A stretch of 29,793 bases of DNA from a bacterium (lineage in GTDB: Archaea; Nanoarchaeota; Nanoarchaeia; Woesearchaeales; UBA10216). The DNA lies in assembly GCA_024206195.1 (NCBI GenBank), contig JAAGZO010000693.1, positions 1 to 29,793 of the forward strand, in the 5' to 3' direction. Positions 23,891 to 29,793 of this stretch are shown in pieces. The number at the start of each line of letters is the position of its first letter. Positions within the stretch are counted from its first letter, which is position 1. A model generated the notes under the pieces. It searched no databases, had not been told where the DNA came from, and saw only the letters and a list, made by a program, of their open reading frames with translations. The position numbers and the translations under genes were made by a program.

Positions 23891-24186
23891 TGGCTTATGG
23901 TTTTGAAATACGTAATAAGTACGGTAAAAAGATATTAGATAATACTACTCGTTGTTTGCGTGTTATCCATGTAGCAGGTGCTCATATGGAAGAGAGTTAC
24001 ACGTATGAAATTCCAGCAAAATACAGATCTCATGATGTTGTATATTTTGCTGATGGAAAAAATGGTTCTTTTCCTCATAGTGCAACAAGAACAGGCAATA
24101 ATATAGTTTTTACTGGAACAACAGGTTATGGAGGAAGTTATAATGCATTGTATTATTCTGTCTTTCATATTGCTGTATATCAATAG
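23890..24186 (+). CDS. Small tail-fibre-associated protein
   Basis: A 98-residue protein whose ATG overlaps the J-like stop (TAATG). It begins MAYGFEIRNKYGKKILDNTTR, which is clearly similar in layout to the start of the next, much larger gene (VYGIKVKNTNSETQIDNEATR), and ends with strands ending FHIAVYQ. I recall similar short proteins (DUF6453-like) beside phage tip genes. It likely shares a tail-docking module with the following adhesin. Confidence 0.65.
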   Translation: MAYGFEIRNKYGKKILDNTTRCLRVIHVAGAHMEESYTYEIPAKYRSHDVVYFADGKNGSFPHSATRTGNNIVFTGTTGYGGSYNALYYSVFHIAVYQ

Positions 24187-24197
24187 GAGATTATGTT

Positions 24198-25679
24198 TTG
24201 GTTTATGGAATAAAAGTTAAAAATACGAATAGTGAAACTCAAATTGATAATGAAGCAACTAGAAATTGGATTCACAATCCCACAGAAGTCGGAACCCTGT
24301 CTGTAACAACAGCTACTTATCCAAGTTATAATAATACAGTTACAGGAGTATTGGACACTTCGTATGGTGATGCTGCTTTTCTTGGCATACAGCTTTCAAG
24401 TACTTATTGGTACCAATTGAGTGGGTATACAGATACTACCGCTTATGTAAGCACTACAAATAATGTAACTATTAGTATTCCTTATGCTAAGTTTTATAAT
24501 TCACATGAAATACCTGAGGAGGGAGCAATACAATTATTTCATGATGAGGAGGCAACTGATCTTTTAACTGTAAGTGGGGGAGATATTTATAAGCAAGTAA
24601 GAGGGATTGGTGACTTTGTATTAAGGGATGACACAACATTAGTATATAGAATTGTATCCACTTCTTCGGGAGATATATATACTGGACATTCAGGAGGTGT
24701 CCTTAAGAAACAGACAAGTGGAGTTGGATCTTTTGTAACTGAATCGGGTTTGTCCTCACTTGATTATATAGCTGGTCTACAAGTACGTGCGAATGGTGAT
24801 ATTTATGTATTTGGACACACCTCCACATATGGTGATATTTGGGTAAAATCAGGAGGAGAGGGAAGCTGGGTTAGAGAAGAAAAAACAATGCCTATGGATG
24901 AAAGATATGTACGAGGCGGCTGTATAGCTCCTAATGGAGATATCTATATAACAGGACGTTCTCGATTTGATTCTGGTCTTGGACAATATGTTTATGATAT
25001 CTGGAAACAAACAGGAGGTACTGGCTCTTTTGTTTCGCAATCTCTTGAAGATATGACACAGTATACTGGATTATTTGCTGTAAATAGTGGTGATATATTT
25101 GCCCTACATGGTCAAACGCTACTTAGACAAACTGGTGGAACAGGATCTTTTGTTGATTCAGGGTTTGTCACAAGATCTTGGAAAAGCGTAAGGGATGATG
25201 ACAAAGGCAATATAATTCTTACTGCTCCTCCTCATTATATATATAGACAGAATGGTGGAACAGGAACTCCTTTTGCTATTTCTGATATAGGTAATTGGTA
25301 TGATACATGCATGTACCCATATACAGATTATGGTTGCATGTATAACTCCGATTTAACATTTGCTGAGGTTTTAAGTTATCAAACATTTAGTAACCCATTA
25401 ACAGGTAACCCTCCTTTTTCATATGTAGATAAAACTGTTGTGGATGCGGATAATAGTTATTTTGTTCTTAGAGGGTATGGAGTAGGACATCATCAATTTA
25501 CTGATCCTGGACAGTCGAGGTATTATGGAATAATGATGAAAAAAATTGATTCTACAACTGTACGAATTAACCCTCAATTATATTCTGATTATTACCAGGA
25601 TCAGGGAGGGTCTAATACCCACGACAATTGGACAACACCTGAACTACAACTTCTGGAAATTGGGTTATCAGGAACATAA
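24198..25679 (+). CDS. Tail adhesin with beta-propeller-like repeats
   Basis: A 493-residue protein. A TTG start at 24198 is chosen: AGGAGA (24185-24190) is seven bases upstream, and the product then begins VYGIKVKN like the neighbour's AYGFEIRN. The nearby ATG 24193 gives only six codons. Repeats of about 30-50 residues carry a GDIY motif, at about residues 128, 158, 200, 247, 298 and 338, most followed by a Gly-rich GGTGSFV-type turn. This is a beta-propeller-like layout with about five or six blades. The last 100 residues resemble other fibre C-termini (DSTTVRINPQLYS). A receptor-binding role is inferred from position. Confidence 0.72.
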   Translation: MVYGIKVKNTNSETQIDNEATRNWIHNPTEVGTLSVTTATYPSYNNTVTGVLDTSYGDAAFLGIQLSSTYWYQLSGYTDTTAYVSTTNNVTISIPYAKFYNSHEIPEEGAIQLFHDEEATDLLTVSGGDIYKQVRGIGDFVLRDDTTLVYRIVSTSSGDIYTGHSGGVLKKQTSGVGSFVTESGLSSLDYIAGLQVRANGDIYVFGHTSTYGDIWVKSGGEGSWVREEKTMPMDERYVRGGCIAPNGDIYITGRSRFDSGLGQYVYDIWKQTGGTGSFVSQSLEDMTQYTGLFAVNSGDIFALHGQTLLRQTGGTGSFVDSGFVTRSWKSVRDDDKGNIILTAPPHYIYRQNGGTGTPFAISDIGNWYDTCMYPYTDYGCMYNSDLTFAEVLSYQTFSNPLTGNPPFSYVDKTVVDADNSYFVLRGYGVGHHQFTDPGQSRYYGIMMKKIDSTTVRINPQLYSDYYQDQGGSNTHDNWTTPELQLLEIGLSGT

Positions 25680-25760
25680 ATGAAAGATTTATTGATTAAT
25701 ATATACGTTCGTGTTATACAAATAAAGAGGACCATTTTTATAATTAGAGGAATATTGTAG
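25680..25760 (+). CDS. Possible 26-residue peptide between fibre genes
   Basis: ATG 25680 immediately follows the adhesin stop and has only a weak AGGA at 25670-25673. The frame (MKDLLINIYVRVIQIKRTIF...) ends at TAG 25758-25760. It is short, hydrophobic and basic with no recognised motif; it may be chance, and the 104-base gap otherwise holds only the ribosome site of the next gene. Confidence 0.2.
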   Translation: MKDLLINIYVRVIQIKRTIFIIRGIL

Positions 25761-25783
25761 AAATAGACTATTAAGGCAAAATA

Positions 25784-28700
25784 ATGAAACTGCAAGAAAT
25801 AAATAAAGAAAAAACTCCAGAACTTTTTTACTCTAAACTTGTCGATAATATTTGGGTTGAAACTGAGTCCATGAATATCACAGGTGGTATACAACTCAGG
25901 AAAAGATGCTTGAAGGGTTGGCAGGACATTTTGTTACGCTATGGAGCTCTTAAACTTTATTTTGTTCCTGAAAAAGAGGATAAGACTCCTGATGAATCCA
26001 ATGCCAAACTTGTAGCTGATGGCATATTAATTCCACAGAAAAAAGTCAATGGTGAATGGGTCAATATGACATTCAGTGTGGATGATATTTCCAGCTTTAC
26101 AGCGAATGATCCAATGTTGGAAGATCTCCAAATGGACGTGGATAAAGATGCATACAGCGTATTTGATAATGGAGTGGATTCTGTAGTTGTCGATTTTAAA
26201 TGGAGAATAGGAGATTCCAAACAAACATATAGAATTGAATCAGATATTGGCACTGTTGTTAGAATGGCGGCTATTGTCAATGATTACAAAGAAGAGGGAG
26301 TTGATGTAAAGCAAGATTTCAGTGATTTTCTTGGTTTGACTCTGACTGAAACATTGACCGAGCAGGATGATTTGCTCAGTACAAAATACATATTTGAGAG
26401 TGATGGAAAAGAACTTACAGAATCAGAACCTTTCTTTGAAGTTGATCCTTATCTTAAGATTGATGAGCAAAGCACTTATATTGATGTTTTCTCTGATGGT
26501 TTTGGTTTAAGATTTAGATTAGATGGGAATACAAATTCGCTGCCTATTGTATATGGTACAGATCATACTACTATTTTAGCCCGCATGTTTTGTTCGTTGA
26601 TGGATTCTTCAGATGTGATATATTATTTAGTCTATGATGAGAATATAACCTATAGTGTTCTTGCAGCTACTCCTACATACATTCAGCTATCTTTTACAGG
26701 GAAATTTGATAACGACTATGGAAGTGGCACAGCATACCTTCAAAATACTTCCGCTTCTGATGCGGAGTCAGTAACATATATATTTAGTATTTATCCAGAT
26801 AGAATTGGGGTGTCGCTAACATGGGAAATTGCTACAACTGTTATTCTTGGAGCAAGTACAACAAATGGCCCAATCTGTTTGATGGAAAATGGTCTCACTA
26901 ATGAAGCAAATATTTATGAGAATGGTGGCTCAGAAAGTACAGCAACATATACAGATGCAGATTCAGCAAAATATATAGGTTGGACAGCAGATGAAATGAA
27001 TGTATTAGGAGTTTGTTTGGAACATTCTGAGTCAGGTCCCGACTACCATCAAAGATTACACGCCAATGGTGACTCTGCTTTTCAATGGGAATCTGGTACA
27101 ATGGCAGTTGGAACACATACAATGTCTGTAATGTGGGTTATCGACTCAGCCCAAAGAGAAGGTGGCAAGTTATATGACGGCTCCCAGCTTGTAGCAGCAA
27201 ATATAAAAGTTGATGATTCTTTTGATACAGACTCAAGTGCTGCTTATAAATATTATGACAGTGACCCCGCAGCAACCTTTGGTTCAGGAAAAGTAGTTTG
27301 TTCTTCTGCTTGGGACGGCAAAAGATATGTATGGGATACAAGTCTTGGTACTGATGACATGTGGGCAGAGTTTAGCATGATTGCGAATGGTAGAAATTGC
27401 TGGTTATTAGCGGAGATAGACTATAGTGCTGAAACTGGTTATGCTTTTTCAGCAGCAGATTCTGGTGGAACAGTGGCAGTTTCTATCATGACTTATACAA
27501 CAGGCAATTCATCATGGAAAAACAGCATTAATACTTCTTACACATATTCAAGTATCACTGAATATACTGTAAAAGTTAAAAAAGTGGCAGACTATAATTA
27601 TGCTGTTTTTCTTAATGGGGAGTATTTAGGAGTTGTAACAGATGGAGACTCAACCTACTCTGGAGGACAATATGCAGGATTTGTGCTTTCTTCTGGCTCT
27701 GTTGCCTATAATCCAGAAGTTACAAGTTTTTCATGTGGCGTTTTCTCAGCAGACTTAAGGATTGAACAAGGCGACCAATACAAAGACTCCACCCTCGCAT
27801 TAACCACTGGTCTTACCATAACCTCAGGAGTGGGAACAACTTCAATTGGTTCCTCTGGTTTCAATGCTGATGGTGGCTGGCATTTAACAAGCTCCGATGG
27901 ATCAGGAACAACTAAATATACAAATGACATTATCAGGCATAAGAAAGTTGATGTGCTGCATGATTTTCCTATTCAGTCGGGGAGTACCAGCAGCCCTACC
28001 ACATATTTAATTGGGCATTGGAAGTGTGAAGATAATGCAGCAAGTACAGTTGTTCTTGATGATGAAAGTAAAATAGGCAACATGACTGCTTCTGCTAATA
28101 CATCTACTTTAACAGTAACGGATGAGTGGGGAACAGGACTTCAATTAGATCAAGGGAGTTCAGAATATTTTGAAATAACTTTACCCACTTCTGGCGATTA
28201 TGATCCTGCAAATTGGGTTACTCTTTATTCAATCGAAATTAAGTTTAAACCTAACTTTGATATTGATGTAGCAACCTCACAGTATTTATTTTCATTACTT
28301 AATGGTAGTGAGGTTTTAAGGTATTTTTATGATTCTGGAGATAATAGGTATGAAGAACGTAAAGCAGGCTATATTTCTTTACCCACTATAACTGATCCTT
28401 CCAATTATTCTAACAGGACAAACGATGATTTAAGAAAATTACACACAATTAAAATTTGTTTTGATACTTCAAATGGGCATCATTGGAGGTATTTTGATGG
28501 TATTTTAGAATCTTCAATTTCAACCACTGAGGCATGGTCGGCAGACCCAACAACCTTATCAATTGGTAGGTACAGTACCATATATGGCTCACATACTATT
28601 TATGACGTTAAAGTTTATGAAACTCCAATAATCTCATACGGAGCATATTTCACTGGGAATGGAAGCGTGAATACTGCCATTGCTCATAAGAATATATCTC

Positions 28701-29392
28701 TCTATACTCCATTAAATTCGTTAACAGGTGGTGGTACTGGGATTACTGGTGGATCAGGATTAACAGTTACAGGTTCTCCAAGTCTTGCAACAGGTGTTGA
28801 CGGTGTTTCAAATTCTGCTATGGAGTTTAATGCAAGTGGGGAATATGTTAATGTTCCTTCAAGTGGAAATATAGATTTATCAAAAGGTTCAATAAGTTTT
28901 TGGTTTAAAAGCAATGTGAGCTTTACTGATAGTGCAGCACATTTCATATTTGGCAGTAGAGGAGCAGGTTCAACCGCAGGAGATTTTAGGATAAACAAAT
29001 GGACTGACAATGCTTTTTACTTTATCCTGACTGATTCGGGGAGTACAACCAGATATATCCTTTTTACTAATACACAATTAGGAACTAATTGGACATCTTG
29101 GAATCACTATTGTTGTAGATGGGATGATACTAATCCTGTCAACGGAACATTACATATGAGTTTAGAGGTAAATGGTATTTGGATTGATCCTAACACTGAT
29201 TCAGGTGTTAGCACGTCTTGGACATCTGCAACTCCCTTAACAAATTATGCAATTGGTAATGATATTCTTGACACTTCAAGGGATGCTGATGGTATTATAG
29301 ACGAGTTTTACATAACCAATGATCCCAACACTCCACAAATCCCGACAGCAAATGGCATCCCACTCCATATACCACTTAAAGGAGATGCATAA
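25784..29392 (+). CDS. Large tail fibre with two LamG-like lectin domains
   Basis: A 1202-residue protein from ATG 25784 (AAGG eight bases upstream). The first ~170 residues (LFYSKLVDNIWVETESMNI; VNGEWVNMTFSVDDISSF) look like a docking domain. The middle is rich in Tyr, Ser and Thr. Two concanavalin/LamG-like domains occur at about 740-948 (YLIGHWKCEDNAAST ... WVTLYSIEIKFKP) and 973-1190 (SAMEFNASGEYVNVP ... GSISFWFKSNVSF), each ending before a conserved beta strand (TIYDVKVYE; IIDEFYITN). These suggest carbohydrate binding on the host surface. The stop overlaps the next ATG. Confidence 0.8.
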   Translation: MKLQEINKEKTPELFYSKLVDNIWVETESMNITGGIQLRKRCLKGWQDILLRYGALKLYFVPEKEDKTPDESNAKLVADGILIPQKKVNGEWVNMTFSVDDISSFTANDPMLEDLQMDVDKDAYSVFDNGVDSVVVDFKWRIGDSKQTYRIESDIGTVVRMAAIVNDYKEEGVDVKQDFSDFLGLTLTETLTEQDDLLSTKYIFESDGKELTESEPFFEVDPYLKIDEQSTYIDVFSDGFGLRFRLDGNTNSLPIVYGTDHTTILARMFCSLMDSSDVIYYLVYDENITYSVLAATPTYIQLSFTGKFDNDYGSGTAYLQNTSASDAESVTYIFSIYPDRIGVSLTWEIATTVILGASTTNGPICLMENGLTNEANIYENGGSESTATYTDADSAKYIGWTADEMNVLGVCLEHSESGPDYHQRLHANGDSAFQWESGTMAVGTHTMSVMWVIDSAQREGGKLYDGSQLVAANIKVDDSFDTDSSAAYKYYDSDPAATFGSGKVVCSSAWDGKRYVWDTSLGTDDMWAEFSMIANGRNCWLLAEIDYSAETGYAFSAADSGGTVAVSIMTYTTGNSSWKNSINTSYTYSSITEYTVKVKKVADYNYAVFLNGEYLGVVTDGDSTYSGGQYAGFVLSSGSVAYNPEVTSFSCGVFSADLRIEQGDQYKDSTLALTTGLTITSGVGTTSIGSSGFNADGGWHLTSSDGSGTTKYTNDIIRHKKVDVLHDFPIQSGSTSSPTTYLIGHWKCEDNAASTVVLDDESKIGNMTASANTSTLTVTDEWGTGLQLDQGSSEYFEITLPTSGDYDPANWVTLYSIEIKFKPNFDIDVATSQYLFSLLNGSEVLRYFYDSGDNRYEERKAGYISLPTITDPSNYSNRTNDDLRKLHTIKICFDTSNGHHWRYFDGILESSISTTEAWSADPTTLSIGRYSTIYGSHTIYDVKVYETPIISYGAYFTGNGSVNTAIAHKNISLYTPLNSLTGGGTGITGGSGLTVTGSPSLATGVDGVSNSAMEFNASGEYVNVPSSGNIDLSKGSISFWFKSNVSFTDSAAHFIFGSRGAGSTAGDFRINKWTDNAFYFILTDSGSTTRYILFTNTQLGTNWTSWNHYCCRWDDTNPVNGTLHMSLEVNGIWIDPNTDSGVSTSWTSATPLTNYAIGNDILDTSRDADGIIDEFYITNDPNTPQIPTANGIPLHIPLKGDA

Positions 29393-29793
29393 TGGCTATT
29401 CTACAAGTTGGTGATAAATATGAAGTAGTCTACCAGAATGGCAAGTTTGTCATTATCGACACTGATTCAGCGGCAATGGCTGCAAGTACTATTGTTCATT
29501 ATGGAGTCAATCCTGTAAGTGAAGCAAGTGCAGCTTTAACTGGTACAGTAATTTCAGGGGGAGTACTTGAGTCCGAAATTGTATCTGGTGGAGAAACTAT
29601 AATTATTACTCTGACTGGGGATACTTGGGCAGCTACAGTAGGAGCTAATAACGCTATTACAACTGCCTTAATTGCTGGAATAGATTCTGCCCAATCTGAA
29701 ACAAATGGATGGGATGCAGAAGTTAAAGGGAATATGACGTATGCTGAAATCACAAGAACCTCAGATACCGTTGTTACCATTACTTTAGCAGCG
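29392..29793 (+). CDS. Fibre/structural protein, truncated by window end
   Basis: ATG 29392 overlaps the previous stop (TAATG) and follows AAGGAG at 29379-29384. The 134 codons in the window run open to the last base. The start, MAILQVGDKYEVVYQNGKFV, is followed by a Gly/Ser/Thr-rich, Ig-like stretch (SGGETIIITLTGDTW) common in phage fibre and decoration proteins. The rest lies beyond the window, so length and domain order are unknown. Confidence 0.75.
   Translation, partial: MAILQVGDKYEVVYQNGKFVIIDTDSAAMAASTIVHYGVNPVSEASAALTGTVISGGVLESEIVSGGETIIITLTGDTWAATVGANNAITTALIAGIDSAQSETNGWDAEVKGNMTYAEITRTSDTVVTITLAA

Noticed and set aside
24193..24213. ATG 24193 as start of the adhesin
   Set aside because: It gives only six codons (MFWFME) before TAA; TTG 24198 fits spacing and homology.
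1..29793. tRNA genes
   Set aside because: I saw no cloverleaf with a GTTCGA-type T-loop in any gap; most of the window is coding, leaving little room.

Overview
The window is the structural half of an AT-rich tailed phage (or prophage), with long non-contractile (siphovirus-type) tail architecture. Every confident gene is on the + strand, packed with 1-base or 4-base overlaps or short gaps in the classical late-gene order: small terminase, large terminase, portal, scaffold, coat, head-tail connectors, tail tube, frameshifted tail chaperones, tape measure, distal tail, lambda L/K/J-like tip proteins and large tail-fibre/adhesin genes. There is no integrase, repressor, replication or lysis gene, so lifestyle cannot be read. 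The L-K-J type tip suggests, but does not prove, a Gram-negative host. TGA, TAA and TAG all end confident genes, so the standard bacterial code applies.

Region by region. 1-361 has no convincing gene but holds two tandem-repeat families (a degenerate 18-bp array and a 25-bp array) and a promoter. 362-1934 carries small unknown genes, including a zinc-ribbon protein, a small gene interrupted by an in-frame TGA at codon 8, and a secreted two-repeat protein. 1945-5392 is the packaging module: terS, a small basic protein, and terL. 5394-9343 is portal, scaffold and coat, with hairpins and a promoter/structured leader ahead of the coat gene. 9353-12187 holds the connectors and tail tube. 12188-12374 is a structured intergenic region ending in a terminator-like hairpin. 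12375-23890 builds the tail: chaperones G/GT by -1 slippage on AAAAAAG, tape measure, distal tail, L, K (NlpC/P60) and J. 23890-29793 encodes tail-fibre and adhesin proteins, the last running off the window.

The most unusual feature is in the terminase. terL contains a 298-residue intein (Cys458-Asn755) placed inside the nuclease motif, so that splicing would rebuild DID-TDLEDH. Where an intein endonuclease domain would normally sit in frame, a complete 195-codon HNH endonuclease gene is encoded in a different reading frame (-1 relative to terL), with its own strong Shine-Dalgarno sequence formed by the intein's K-E-G-D codons and its stop codon inside the VYN codons of intein block F. The terL/intein frame stays open through all 588 overlapping bases. 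This is a nested, dual-coded intein/homing-endonuclease arrangement and is the best candidate for a novel system here.
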